A stretch of DNA of 60,872 bases from Conoideocrella luteorostrata (GCA_032433595.1 JASWJB010000269.1:1-60872), one strand, 5' to 3'. Shown: positions 32,102-42,874, numbered from the stretch's first letter. Notes: a model not told the origin generated them from the sequence alone. Made by a program: numbers and translations.

Positions 32102-33499
32102 ATGGTCGGAAAGCGCGGTCTCAACGAGCGTACAAAATCCACCGCCACCGCCGCCCGCCGACCCGAGCACCACGACCTCGAATCCGGCGTCTACTCCGTA
32201 GCCTCCAAAAAACATGCCACGAAGCCTCCCCTGCTGCGCTTCCGAGATGCCGCCCGCACAGCCTTGGAGGATGCCCGCCGCGAAGAGCTTAAAACTGCTC
32301 TGCTCAAGGGTCTCAGCAGCACCGACGACCTAGAGCAGTTCCGCAAATCGCCCTCCGAGCTCAAACTTATACAGAACAGGGGCCTTCGCGCCTTCTACGA
32401 GCGCCAGAATGAACGTCTCAATGACCGTTTAGAAGTCGATGCCGTAGTTGCAGCCATAGCGGACGATGTCCTGGAATCAATGAATCCTGACCCGGACCAT
32501 GATGGCGATCAGGAACGCGGTGGCGGTTTGCAAGCTGTCGCCGGTCATATCGGTGAATTACTCCCCGAGGAGGAGAAATTACGCCGAAGAAAAGCAGCGA
32601 AGCGCGCATCCTTGGCTATCAACATCAACGTTGTGGCAAATATTGTGTTGCTCGCGGGCAAGGCTTTCGCGGCCTTCACGACCGGGAGCTTGTCTCTCTT
32701 GGCATCGCTGGTGGATTCGGCGCTCGATCTGCTATGCACGCTCATAATATGGTCTACCAATAAGATTGTGCTGTGGAGATTGAATGCCTTGAGGAGGAGA
32801 TTTCCCGTTGGGAAGAGGCGTCTCGAGCCCATCGGCATACTGGTATTTTCCATCATCATGGTCATTTCGTTCTTGCAGATCCTTGAAGAATCCGTGCAGA
32901 GAATGATGCCGCCCCATGCGCAGATTGAGGTCCTCTCTACGGTGGCAATCATCTCGTTGGTGGCTACTATTGTGATTAAAGGTGTGATCGGACTGGGCTG
33001 CATGCCCATCAAGACGACGCAGGTTCAGGCGCTGGTGCAGGACTGCAAGACAGATGTGATTTTCAACACGTTGTCGTTGCTGTTCCCATTGATCGGCTAT
33101 AAAGTTGGCGTATGGTGGCTGGATCCGGTGGGAGCGGCGCTGCTCTCGCTGTTCATCATAGGCGACTGGGGACATACGTGTTTCGAAAACGTGGTGAGAC
33201 TGTCAGGCGAAGCGGCGGACGAGAGCCTGTATAGGAAACTCACCTATTTGGCTTATCGGTTCTCACCTGTGGTGGAGGGGATCAAGAGCATCACTGCGTA
33301 TCATGCAGGGGATGGTGTGTGGGTGGAATTCGATATCCTGCTGGATGAACAGACCAGGTTGAACAGATCTCACGATGTTTCGGAGACGCTACAGTATTGT
33401 GCGGAGGGGTTGGCTGAAGTGGACCGGGCATTCGTGACGACCGACTATGCCATGATTGGGCCGACGGGACATGCGGAGGATTCGGAATGGAATCATTAA
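32102..33499 (+). CDS. Cation diffusion facilitator (CDF) metal transporter
   Basis: A single-exon protein of 465 aa from the ATG at 32102 (an in-frame extension to 31910 looks like leader). CDF proteins exchange Zn2+, Mn2+ or Fe2+ for protons across organelle or plasma membranes. A hydrophilic N-terminus of about 160 residues precedes the membrane domain. Transmembrane segments start near ININVVANIVLLAG. Helix 2 carries SLVDSALDLL, with the two Asp residues used for metal binding; helix 5 has VQDCKTDVIFN, where the usual HxxxD or DxxxD pair appears as D...D. The C-terminal cytosolic ferredoxin-like domain (GVWVEFDILLDEQTRLNRSHDVSE) is present. The pattern, with no His-rich loop, resembles the Mn/Fe-type fungal subgroup more than Zn transporters, but substrate is an inference. 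It faces qutR convergently with 101 bp between stop codons. Confidence 0.88.
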   Translation: MVGKRGLNERTKSTATAARRPEHHDLESGVYSVASKKHATKPPLLRFRDAARTALEDARREELKTALLKGLSSTDDLEQFRKSPSELKLIQNRGLRAFYERQNERLNDRLEVDAVVAAIADDVLESMNPDPDHDGDQERGGGLQAVAGHIGELLPEEEKLRRRKAAKRASLAININVVANIVLLAGKAFAAFTTGSLSLLASLVDSALDLLCTLIIWSTNKIVLWRLNALRRRFPVGKRRLEPIGILVFSIIMVISFLQILEESVQRMMPPHAQIEVLSTVAIISLVATIVIKGVIGLGCMPIKTTQVQALVQDCKTDVIFNTLSLLFPLIGYKVGVWWLDPVGAALLSLFIIGDWGHTCFENVVRLSGEAADESLYRKLTYLAYRFSPVVEGIKSITAYHAGDGVWVEFDILLDEQTRLNRSHDVSETLQYCAEGLAEVDRAFVTTDYAMIGPTGHAEDSEWNH

Positions 33500-33600
33500 A
33501 AGGAGGTAGCAGCATAGTTCAAGCTATTGCGACAAGTTCGGGCAAATACGTATAAATATGGTCCTCTCGCTAAGCAATGTCTCTCTCCTGTGGGAATGGC

Positions 33601-36195
33601 CTACTCGATCATGGTTTGTAGCCTGCGACGAAGCTCCTCCGGATTGGATCTCCCATATTGATCGGGATAATTCTCAAATATTGCCCTCCTCATAACTCGT
33701 CTTGGTGCTCGTTTTCCTGTAAATAGTTCGAATTGTGCAAACCCCTGATCTGGGAGTAGGTCTAAGCCGTCCATGGCAATCCAACCGCGGTGTGCAAACT
33801 CCATGGCTTGCCGTAGCAGTGGTGTGTTGAGGGTCTTATAGCCCAGCTCAACAATAACCCCACCAGTCTGGTTAGCAAGCCATGCTTCCGGAAGTTTGAA
33901 CTCTGGTGACGGAACATCTCCGATTGGATGTGTGGGGATGCAAGAAATAATAATAGATGGTAAGCGGAATACCGATGGCCAAGAACTATTTAGTGATGGG
34001 AGCACTTCGAACTTTGTGTCTTTTCCCGCCCCAAGCCCCTGATATTCGCTCTTCTGGAGCAGCAATCGAAAGTGCTCTGCTAGATTCCGTCCGTTCCCCA
34101 CGCTTCGGTTGTAGATAGTAATGTTACTGACACCAACTTGTAGCAATGCATACACTGCGGCCCGGGCCATTCCTCCGGCACCAATTACCAGCGCACATGT
34201 CGCGGGCCGAACTGCATTGGCCGGCGATAATCCTCGACGAATGCAAGCACGTATGCCAATCCAATCTGTGTTGTCACCGTAAAACGCCTTGACTGGACCT
34301 GCCCTGTTGACGCTGCGGAAGAAGTCGGCACCAGTTGGGACGGATCCATCTTCATTGAGATTGCGGATTGGAATCAATGTGTTTATAGCCCCGATAGCTT
34401 GAGCATGAGGACTTAGAGAGTCTGTCAATGTGATGAACTCAACTTTGAAAGGTAAGCCAATAGAGGCGCCGCCAAAGTTGCGATCTTGAATGAGATGTTT
34501 GACTTGATTCAGGGAGTTTGTCGATCGTGGTTCGTATCGATGTGGAGTGCCACAAGCCTCCAACGCAGAGTTATGCATAGCTGGGGATAAACTATATCCG
34601 ACATTTGCTCCGAAGACATAAAACTTCATAGGATCGTACAGAAAGCTCGCATATAATGCTGACGTGGCTTTATGTGCGGTAAGATCCAGCATCTGTGCGC
34701 CGGAAGATGCGGAGGAGGTTGCTCTGGGTGACACCAGCGTTAGAACTGGATTTAAACATGCTGAATGCCACCCTAGTGTCCCCATACTATAAGCTGCGAC
34801 CGGAATACGTCGTCCCGACAGCGATTCTATTGTTGCTCGTAACTTAGCCACCTCAAAATTGTCCTCGATGCATGTGGCAGGGCGGACCAGGCGGACTAGG
34901 TCGCATTCTAGTCTCATTGAGCGCTGATACTGAAAAACCCAGTCTGGAGAACTCCAAGGTTTAGGATCTACTAACGGAGCATAATTCCCGATCAGCTTAG
35001 AGCCCCTTTTCAACGTGGATAATCTGGAAATTGCAGTATCATCGAGCCGCAGGTCCACAGTCAGCATTTCCGGCACCAGAGAGAGAGTGTGTGATAACAG
35101 GTCGAGGTAGAAGTACGTGGTGTTTATTGTCGAGGTTGGATCCGGATGGTCAATATGAACAATTATTGGTAAAACACTGCTCCTGCGCACCAACCCAACT
35201 GCTTCCGTAATTTTGTTTGCCATGTTGGTATATTCCTCCAAATATGTCGTGTTATTCCACTCGACATCGATGCCGTCCACGGTGATTTGCAGGGCATCTG
35301 ACCCAACAGAAGAATCCTCAATGTCAATACGTCCATGGATTATATCATCGATGGGGACAGACAGAGCATACGTATATTGGCGGTGCTCTGTACGGACGCT
35401 TGCCAGTGGGTAGGCCGATTCAAAGAAGGGTATGGTTCCTGGTGGGTATATTTGGGAAAGAAATTTTAGCAGATGCCGCTCTGCATGTTTGAGTGCCAGA
35501 TACGGTGGTAAGTCACCAGCATTTGCAGTTCCATCAGTTGTCTGCTCCGGTTCTGTTGCGGCAGCTTCCGAAACATTGAAGAATTCGAGATTTGAGCAGG
35601 TCCGGAAGAAGGCATTGCTAGTGCGCCAAAATGTTTCCAGTCTCGTCTCAGACACTATTTTAAGGTGGTCTTGGATTGCGGTCTGGCTTCGCATTACATG
35701 GACAACTGGGTTAGTGGTAGCGAATTGCCGTAGGAGGCCCTGAACTCGACGTTCCATCCAAGAACAAACGATGATGCATCCGTGAGCATTGTTCTCTAGG
35801 ACCCTTTCCAACACATCACCTTGCCTCCTTTGACATTGTGCTGTTCCGTGGACTTTGCTGTATCCGTGACTTGAGAAATTGGTAGCACGTAGAAATGCCG
35901 TTTCCATGTCAATGATTTTTTTCTTTAGTGCTGAAGCCGCCATAATGGCCAGCGTGGTTTTCCCGGCTGCGCGAACACCTACGATGACAATGGAGGCGTC
36001 AGCGGAAAAAGTTGGCATCCGACCACTGAACTGTGGAAGAGACGGCGAGGGAGCCCTTGATGGAATTTCGCTTGAGTCTCCAGAAGTGTTGGAAGAGCGG
36101 CATCGCTTCATCGGCTCGTCTTGGTGAAGCCCCAACGAGGGCGATCGCGTGTCAGCCATCACCATTGTGGCTAACGGCCGTTTAACACCCGCCAT
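33601..36195 (-). CDS. qutR: Quinate pathway repressor (AROM-derived three-domain protein)
   Basis: An 864-aa protein homologous to the last three domains of the pentafunctional AROM enzyme, the hallmark of QutR (Aspergillus) and QA-1S (Neurospora), which keep QutA/QA-1F inactive without quinate. A shikimate-kinase-like domain (about 65-240) has a Walker A sequence VGVRAAGKTT near residue 73. A type I dehydroquinase-like domain (about 285-530) contains the LEWS-like core in divergent form. The shikimate-dehydrogenase-like domain (about 560-860) keeps GYSLSPAMHN, LPFKVE, DNTDWIG and GAGGMARAA. The start is the ATG at 36195; the frame upstream begins with a TTG. It is divergent to qutA with 558 bp between start codons, and the shared region holds the activator operator, so both regulators are probably autoregulated. 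The clustered neighbours make the assignment firm. Confidence 0.93.
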   Translation of the reverse strand: MAGVKRPLATMVMADTRSPSLGLHQDEPMKRCRSSNTSGDSSEIPSRAPSPSLPQFSGRMPTFSADASIVIVGVRAAGKTTLAIMAASALKKKIIDMETAFLRATNFSSHGYSKVHGTAQCQRRQGDVLERVLENNAHGCIIVCSWMERRVQGLLRQFATTNPVVHVMRSQTAIQDHLKIVSETRLETFWRTSNAFFRTCSNLEFFNVSEAAATEPEQTTDGTANAGDLPPYLALKHAERHLLKFLSQIYPPGTIPFFESAYPLASVRTEHRQYTYALSVPIDDIIHGRIDIEDSSVGSDALQITVDGIDVEWNNTTYLEEYTNMANKITEAVGLVRRSSVLPIIVHIDHPDPTSTINTTYFYLDLLSHTLSLVPEMLTVDLRLDDTAISRLSTLKRGSKLIGNYAPLVDPKPWSSPDWVFQYQRSMRLECDLVRLVRPATCIEDNFEVAKLRATIESLSGRRIPVAAYSMGTLGWHSACLNPVLTLVSPRATSSASSGAQMLDLTAHKATSALYASFLYDPMKFYVFGANVGYSLSPAMHNSALEACGTPHRYEPRSTNSLNQVKHLIQDRNFGGASIGLPFKVEFITLTDSLSPHAQAIGAINTLIPIRNLNEDGSVPTGADFFRSVNRAGPVKAFYGDNTDWIGIRACIRRGLSPANAVRPATCALVIGAGGMARAAVYALLQVGVSNITIYNRSVGNGRNLAEHFRLLLQKSEYQGLGAGKDTKFEVLPSLNSSWPSVFRLPSIIISCIPTHPIGDVPSPEFKLPEAWLANQTGGVIVELGYKTLNTPLLRQAMEFAHRGWIAMDGLDLLPDQGFAQFELFTGKRAPRRVMRRAIFENYPDQYGRSNPEELRRRLQTMIE

Positions 36196-36753
36196 GATGC
36201 CAGTCAAGAGAGAATAACGTAATCAAATTGACGTTGGGATCGGAGTCTCAAGTCCAAGCATCAGGCCATGATGCTTCACACAAGGTGTCGCCGACTGGAG
36301 AAGCGAGCGGTGTGTTCTGTGCAGTGTTCTTGGACGGCTTGGGCAGTTGTAGTCGTAGAGCTGAGGCCGAAGAGCTGACTGTCGTACCACCACACTCACT
36401 TGAGCTGAGCGACAGCTGTCGGTACAACGTGGTTGGTGGGTCTGCCGTTGCGTCGTTGCTGTGGTTGGATAAGTATTTATCCGGGAGGCTGCGCTGGGTC
36501 CTGTGCCACGGATTTCGGAGGTGTATGGCAAGTTGAGAGCACTGATGGCTTCCATCAAGTTCATGTCTCGGACAAGTGTCGCAAAGCAGAGTCGGCGACA
36601 TATCGTGCTCCATGGTCTGTAGACTGGGTTTTGCAATTGCTTCCACGTCGGCTGCAATCGAGCTCATTATCATGTTGCCCACGCCGGCGAACCCCACCGA
36701 TTGATTGGTCACTCTTATTTTGGCAATTGAACCGTTTCAATTGATAGTTCGTC
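36196..36753. promoter_or_regulatory. Divergent qutR-qutA promoter region
   Basis: 558 bp separate the two start codons. Besides the 16-bp operator at 36467-36482, both strands carry open frames, but they are antisense shadows with no motif. A GGATAAG core lies near the middle, so one site could serve both genes. Confidence 0.8.
36467..36482. promoter_or_regulatory. Perfect QA-1F/QUTA activator binding site
   Basis: GGATAAGTATTTATCC matches all 16 positions of the known QA-1F consensus GGRTAARYRYTTAYCC and is nearly palindromic. It lies 272 bp from the qutA start and 271 bp from the qutR start, central in the shared promoter. Binding is inferred from the consensus and the genes on either side. 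Confidence 0.85.
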
Positions 36754-39012
36754 ATGCCGCCGAAGCGGAGGGCAGGAGGCACTACAGCATCTTCCAACGA
36801 CCAAGAAGAGGGTGAGAGGCCCAAGAAGCGTCGCGTCTCTCTTGCCTGCGATGCTTGTCGTGCTGCCAGGGAGAAGTGTGATGGTGCCAGACCGCAGTGT
36901 GGCACCTGTGTCGCCCAGGATCGGTCTTGTTCCTATACGCCGGCAACAAAAAAGAGAGGTATCCAAACAGGTTATCTGCGGACGGTCGAACTCTCCTTGG
37001 CATGGCTTTTCGATCAGATGCCTGAGTGTGAACAGTCACTTTACCAAATTTTGAACCAGTCAGGAGCCAGCCAAGAGACTCGCGCATTGCTCGGCAAAGG
37101 CCGCGCTGGCCACCATTTGCAGAGAGTATGGAACGAAACTCGGGTTCGCAAAGCCATGGATGCTCTGTTATCTAGCACACAACATGCGAGTCCCGATAAT
37201 TCAGGCAACGAATCAGATGCTGAAGGTGACCATCTGACAAACGCGCGCGACACGGCAGCTTCTCTTGGCTTGGGAATGGCCAGAGCTGAAAGTAGGGCAA
37301 CATCCAGCCTGCTCCGCGGACCAGAGTTGGAAACGGCTACCGATAAGACGTTGTGGCTGCCAGTCCACTGGGAACGCCTTCTTAATGTGTACATTTCCTA
37401 TACTCATTGCTGGCTGCCAATCGTTCATCCAGATGCCTTGCGTTCTCTCGCTGCATCATATGGACCACAAGGCTTGACGATAGACTCGGACGCGGAACGG
37501 GAAGCGTATTCACTCCATGCAGAGCTTTGGGCGGCACTGGCCATTGCTTCATTCCAAGACATGCCATTGCCTGACGAAAGGCGCATACCCAGTCACAGTG
37601 CTCCACAAATTTTTCGCATTGCTCAAGGTCTCATGCCGGGAGATGATGGAACGTTCGACATACACAGTATCAGTGCGATAGTTCTACATGCAGTCATCTT
37701 CATTGGGCGAGGCAAGGCTATCACGGCGTCGCTTTTGCTAGGAAAGGCTGCCCGACTGTTGCAACAAACCCAACCAACCCTGTCTTCTGTCTCACAAGAC
37801 CGGGGCAACTTTGCTGCAATACGGCATGACACGGTTGCACTCGCATGTTCGTCATTGGATACATTGACCTCTTTATTTCTTAATCAACACTCGATGGCGG
37901 AATTTTGTAGCAAGAATACTACCACCTCCCGTTCAATCACCGAGTTTTCCGGGTTCGACCAAGTATGGCAATCTATACCCGCCGAAAACCTTACTCTATG
38001 CTCCCGTGCATCTATGCAACCGACGATGGAGCCAATAAAAACGCTAGTTCAGCTGCACGAATTTACATCGGTGCTAAGCAGCACGCAGTCTTCAATGAAT
38101 AATAAAGACGCATCGACAAGACCAGCCGGTCCCGAGGACTTGGTTCTCAAGCTGGATCATCGATTCAACTTCTGCAACTCTTTGATCTCTAGTGGCTCAA
38201 CCCCAATGATACCCTCAGCATACCTCGTCAAGCTTCTATTCTTGACAGCAACGATTGAGCTGGCATCGCATCTAAGGTCATCCCTTCTTTCCGGGTTTCT
38301 TGAGATGGTGGAGTCGTGTTTTGCAAATTTTGGTGCAGGCCGGACACCACCATTGGTGACCCTGCTACTCCAGCTTGTGCAGAGGCGTGCCAAAGTTGAT
38401 GATATGAGTGAGCCCGATCGCCCGGACTGGCGCTTAGCAGTGGAAAAGCTACAGGTTTTATGGCAAGATGGGCCAGAATGCTCCGTTGCTCCAAGTACGG
38501 CGTCTGTCACTGGCGCAGATGAGTTCACCCAGCGGCATGAGCCGCAGCACAGGTCATTTATTCCGATGTCGGCTGTGCCCGGCCGGCGTTTCAACCACCC
38601 GAGCCAGCCGAGCCCCCAAAATGCCAGCTCAGCATTGAATAATTTGATAGGGGATAAACCTGACGCCCAGCCGAGCCTCCAAAATGCCAGCTCAGCATTG
38701 AATAATTTGATAGGGGATAAACCTGACGCCCAGCCGAGCTTCGGATATCAGAACCCCGTTCCAAATCCCGCTTTTGAGCTTCATGTGTCTCCATTCACCA
38801 CCCAACGGGATGATGGCAGAGCAGTAATTCACCCTACATTCTCTGGCGGCCACCGAATAAACGAAAATTTTGACTATGATGCATTATTTGAAGATCTAGG
38901 ATCTCTCGGTTGTACAGACAACTTGGAGATGGACACACGATTTATGACAAACCTCGGATTTGCCCCAGGATGCGACCTGGCGGAAATATTCCAAGGCGAT
39001 TTTGGAGTTTGA
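36754..39012 (+). CDS. qutA: Quinate pathway transcriptional activator (Zn2Cys6)
   Basis: A 752-aa single-exon regulator. A basic nuclear-localisation-like stretch (RPKKRR) leads into the zinc cluster CDACRAAREKCDGARPQC followed by GTC and a final Cys, with cysteines at about 32, 35, 42, 49, 52 and 59. The linker and the region GIQTGYLRTVELSLAWLF are typical of QutA/QA-1F. The fungal-specific transcription-factor middle domain follows, and the C-terminal 150 residues are acidic and aromatic, suiting an activation domain and QutR contact. It should bind GGATAA-type palindromes upstream of each qut gene and be released from QutR by quinate. Near the C-terminus is a perfect-looking 63-bp tandem duplication. 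The stop lies 296 bp from the convergent subtilisin gene. Confidence 0.92.
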   Translation: MPPKRRAGGTTASSNDQEEGERPKKRRVSLACDACRAAREKCDGARPQCGTCVAQDRSCSYTPATKKRGIQTGYLRTVELSLAWLFDQMPECEQSLYQILNQSGASQETRALLGKGRAGHHLQRVWNETRVRKAMDALLSSTQHASPDNSGNESDAEGDHLTNARDTAASLGLGMARAESRATSSLLRGPELETATDKTLWLPVHWERLLNVYISYTHCWLPIVHPDALRSLAASYGPQGLTIDSDAEREAYSLHAELWAALAIASFQDMPLPDERRIPSHSAPQIFRIAQGLMPGDDGTFDIHSISAIVLHAVIFIGRGKAITASLLLGKAARLLQQTQPTLSSVSQDRGNFAAIRHDTVALACSSLDTLTSLFLNQHSMAEFCSKNTTTSRSITEFSGFDQVWQSIPAENLTLCSRASMQPTMEPIKTLVQLHEFTSVLSSTQSSMNNKDASTRPAGPEDLVLKLDHRFNFCNSLISSGSTPMIPSAYLVKLLFLTATIELASHLRSSLLSGFLEMVESCFANFGAGRTPPLVTLLLQLVQRRAKVDDMSEPDRPDWRLAVEKLQVLWQDGPECSVAPSTASVTGADEFTQRHEPQHRSFIPMSAVPGRRFNHPSQPSPQNASSALNNLIGDKPDAQPSLQNASSALNNLIGDKPDAQPSFGYQNPVPNPAFELHVSPFTTQRDDGRAVIHPTFSGGHRINENFDYDALFEDLGSLGCTDNLEMDTRFMTNLGFAPGCDLAEIFQGDFGV
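38605..38730 (+). repeat. 63-bp in-frame tandem duplication inside qutA
   Basis: Two adjacent 63-bp units begin at 38605 and 38668 and differ by about one base; a third partial unit starts at 38731. Each unit encodes 21 residues containing NASSALNNLIGDKPDAQPS. Confidence 0.95.
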
Positions 39013-39307
39013 TTTAGCGCTCATCCGCATTTACTTCAAGAGTGAGACGACTTGTTTTCCTCCCACAGGGCTTGATAAAACGCTCTTCCGGATAAAGACA
39101 ATTGGGCAACTCTTCGCCAATGACGGCGTCATCATCGTCACGATGTCGGGAATGACAGAAGCTGTGACAAAAATTACCGAATTAATGCAAAAGAAACGGA
39201 TGCTTAGTTGCGCTACATACATACACCGGGCTATCCTGCACTCACTATACTTCATGATAGTCGGTAATCCCAATTTGTTTCGTCGATACCGGGTCCATTT
39301 ATCTGCA

Positions 39308-40856
39308 TTATTGAATCCCATTGTTAGCTAATAGGTTAGGGGTACCATCGTTAGAATGAATACCCAAGTCTACCACGCCTTTCAGCGCAGTAGAGCGTAT
39401 GTAGCCACAGAGGCCGTCAGCACTCTTGCCGAGCCCGAGGAGGTACGCGCCCAAGCCCGCAATATGAGGAGTGGCGACTGAAGTACCCGTCTTGAACGAT
39501 GGGCCACGACTAGCATATTTCCGGTTCCTGCTGCTGCTAGCAAGGCTCCGAATATCAGCACCGGGGGCGAGAATATTAACACCAGGGCCCCAGTTGGAAT
39601 AGTGACCTAGTCTATCGCGTTTATCGATTGCTCCCACTGTGCAGGCCAGCCTCTCTGAAGCAGGGGAATAGTTTAGAGCACTTTTTCCCCAATTGCCGGC
39701 GCCCACGGCAAGGAAGTAACCCGACCGAACAATTTTCCCAGCCGCGTTGTTAATAGCCTTTGAGAGAGGACCAGCGACGGATACATTTACAACTACGCCT
39801 CGAGGACATGACCGAGAACGCGCGTCCCGCACAACAAAGTCCATGCCTGCGAGAATAGCGGATCTAGCATCAGAGTTAGTCAGGTGTATCTTTGGCCTGT
39901 CAATTGACGGTACGGCTTACCGTCGAGAAGCACCATTATTACCCTGAACTTTGACCCCAAGAATGTTTGCTTTCTTAGCAACACCATAGTTTTTAGAGCC
40001 AATAATGCCAGCGATGTATGTGCCATGTCCAAAATAATCGTCGTCTGGATCAGCAGAAAAGTTCTTCAGAAATTTGGCTCGGCCGTTGAAGTCCTAGATA
40101 ACCAAATCAGTTCCGTTCACTAGTTGTCCAGGCAGCAAGTGATGAGACTTACAGGGTGTAGATGTGAAAGCCCTGAATCTAAAACATAGACACACACATT
40201 CTCGCCGGCGCTTCTATGGTATCTATACCCCCAAATACCAGGCTTCAGGTGAGACAGTCTAGCGAGACCCCATGGTGCGAATACCTGAGTTACTACGCCT
40301 GCGGGTAGCTGCCCCCGGGGAAACAAGCTCCCCAGCCGCTTTATTTTAGTCATCCTTCTCTCATGAGATCTGGCAGAGCTCATTGTAATCTTGTCAGTGG
40401 ATACCGTTGCCTCGTCGCCTCCACCAACCTGGACGGTGGTTTCCGCTTCATCCTGCGGCTTCCTGAAGTCTTCGTCGGCCTCTGTTTCAATAGACGGGGC
40501 ATCAATCTCAACATCTTGCTCTATATAATGTAACTGAGCAAGTGATTAATAGGTGTACTCTATCTGACACGGTACAGGTGACATACCAGGGGGTCTGCCT
40601 TGAGTTTCTTGACGTGCTCATCTGTAAGGTTCGCAGCGAAGCCGACAATAGCATGGGTGTAATGGTGATCGGGGGTGATATTCAACAAAGAGACTATATG
40701 ATGCAGGGCAGTGATATTTTTCGTATTGAGTTTCACAATGTACTTTCCTTCAATTGGCTTCCCCTCGCTTCGGTCAAGCAGCAGTGAAGGGTTCGGCTGA
40801 AGGTTAGCTGCACCGAGCGCCAGTGGCAGAAAGACAGCTAGAGTCATGAGATGCAT
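39308..40856 (-). CDS. Secreted subtilisin-like protease (proteinase K/cuticle-degrading type)
   Basis: Four exons (40856-40587, 40533-40153, 40093-39921, 39863-39308) join in frame to 459 aa. An N-terminal signal peptide ([13 protein letters not shown]) is followed by an I9 inhibitor-type propeptide ([12 protein letters not shown], then [15 protein letters not shown]). An unusual acidic linker of about 60 residues comes next, then a proteinase K-type catalytic domain with Asp in VYVLDSGL, His in [10 protein letters not shown], Asn in AVGAGNWG and Ser in [11 protein letters not shown]. It would be an extracellular serine endopeptidase active on protein substrates such as host cuticle or soil protein. 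The gene sits between the qut regulators and the qut structural genes but has no obvious metabolic link to quinate, and no QutA-type palindrome was seen in its upstream region. Confidence 0.9.
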
Positions 40857-42677
40857 TTCGTGAATTCCGTTTCATAGATAACGGCTAATTAATGTAAGAA
40901 TAAGAGGTTTCCTTTGCTGGAGTACCGGTATAACAGCAACAGGTTCCTCTGCTTATTGTGCAGAAACTGTATACAAGAGACAAGGAAAGAAGCATAACAT
41001 GCGTTTCACGGGGAGCGGTGAGATGATGTTTTATACTTTGCGGGCGGAAAAGAACCTCTTTCTGATGGAATTGCTCTCTCACGTGAAATTTGGACTTGCT
41101 CCATATGGTCAAGTCAAGCAAATTAACTATAAGGGTCCCAGCCCAACTGTTCAAGTAGATCAACAAGTTTCCCCGTCGCACTTGACTTGAGTCTCTGTTC
41201 GTAGCCCTGCTCATGTGCCTGTCTTTCTTAAATTGCTTTATTGAAGTGCGCCAATACCCGAGAACTTTAAATTACATAGTAGAACCATTTGGTCTCGTCA
41301 CATAGAAGGTCTCCGCGAATTGGTCTGGGTCCCTAGGTGACCCCATTACCGAATTGAAGCTGCGTTGCTGGTTGTGCGTCGGCCACCAGGCATACGAGTG
41401 ATGTGGGTATGTGCATTGGGTCGACAAAATGCAAATCTGCAGAGCGTGCGGCCAATACATCCCCGCCAATATCGGCAAGAGTTGCCAATAATGGTGTCAT
41501 GCTATCGTACGACACTATTATAGCAAGAACACAGAGTGCGCTGTTGCGGGGATACCTGCCAATTGGTATGAAAGGCTTTTAGTCACCCCGTTGCTTTATT
41601 GCGGCGATGTTTTACACTGCTTTCGTTTGACGCGGTAATCCACCCGCCACTACCGAGTATCTGATGCCTCATGAAAATAATGCCTTGTAACGGCATATAG
41701 TTCAAGTTCTGGCACAACTGGGCCCCTCTTTTTGACTCCCTCTGGAGGGTTGCAACGGGACAAGGGGATGTATTAAAGTTGACGGCTCGTCGGCTGCTTC
41801 CGTGACATGCCTGTTGTTAAGAAATATGCTATGGACAAGGTTTATATTCAGGATAATTGTGGTCTTAGAGCACATAAACAAGTTTAATGTGAAGGCTCCT
41901 CGGCAGTTTCATTGGTTAGGATGAGTGGTTTCTCGCCCCGCCTGGCATGCTGAGCCGAAATTGTCACAGTGGGTAGTGGATTCATATACCGTTTCCCGGT
42001 GACGGATGGATATATTCTCGTCCAACCGGTCGTCTTTGTACAAAGCCTCTCGCTAATGACTGCGGAGTGTGCTCTAGAGAGTCGACAAACATAATCTCAA
42101 ACAAGGACACGTGGCCACGACAAGAAGAATGCAGTTGCCAATACGGGCTACACAGTAATGCAACCCAACTATGGCATTCGGGGTCGCAGATCAAGGCATG
42201 CTATTTCACGTCCCGTCGCCACGTTGGAGGCGCACCTCGTTTCACTCCAAGCGCAGCAGATGACCTTGGCAGGACGTCCCAGGCTATTTACTATTTACTA
42301 TTCAAGTCGCCGATTATCCACGAGTATGTCGCTTAGATGGGTTTGAGGACACATTCGCAGCTTGTTGAAAGGTTGTATCTTGGAGTCCGTGACGCCGTGG
42401 TAGGACAAGTTGGGATACACCCCAGCCTGATTGGTTGACAGTCGCCGCCAGTTTCGGACTGATGTACGGAGTACAAAGTAGTTATCCCATTAAGGCATTC
42501 CACATAGAAACTAATTAAATAAGCAAGACAGTGAAACATTATTCCCGAGCCACGTGGCCCAACTGCGTCCCCACGGCTGAGTGGCGTCGTGGTATTACCA
42601 AACGGCCGGCTCCAGCTTCCGCTCGGTAGGACAATCACAAAGCACAGAGTTGTCCTCAGACGGTCAAATCCGACGAC

Positions 42678-42693
42678 TACGGAGTACGGAGTA
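42678..42693. repeat. Direct double motif TACGGAGTACGGAGTA
   Basis: Two overlapping copies of the recurrent motif TACGGAGTA in direct orientation. Confidence 0.85.
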
Positions 42694-42858
42694 GTAATAT
42701 CGCATATGAGTTATTAACGGTCCAGTGAAGTCATCATTACCCCAGAGTCAGACCCTGCCAACCCGACCAACCTGACACTTCCGATGCTGCGGAACCAGAT
42801 ATTCCAGACCCAATAATAGACAAGTACAACTTTCAATAGTTTCGAATACTCCTCTCAA

Positions 42859-42874
42859 TACGGAGTACTCCGTA
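42859..42874. repeat. Perfect 16-bp palindrome TACGGAGTACTCCGTA
   Basis: Identical to the palindrome at 31665-31680, eleven kilobases away. Confidence 0.9.

Noticed and set aside
32545..33175. Two long minus-strand frames over the cation transporter
   Set aside because: Antisense shadows of a coding exon with clear CDF motifs on the plus strand.
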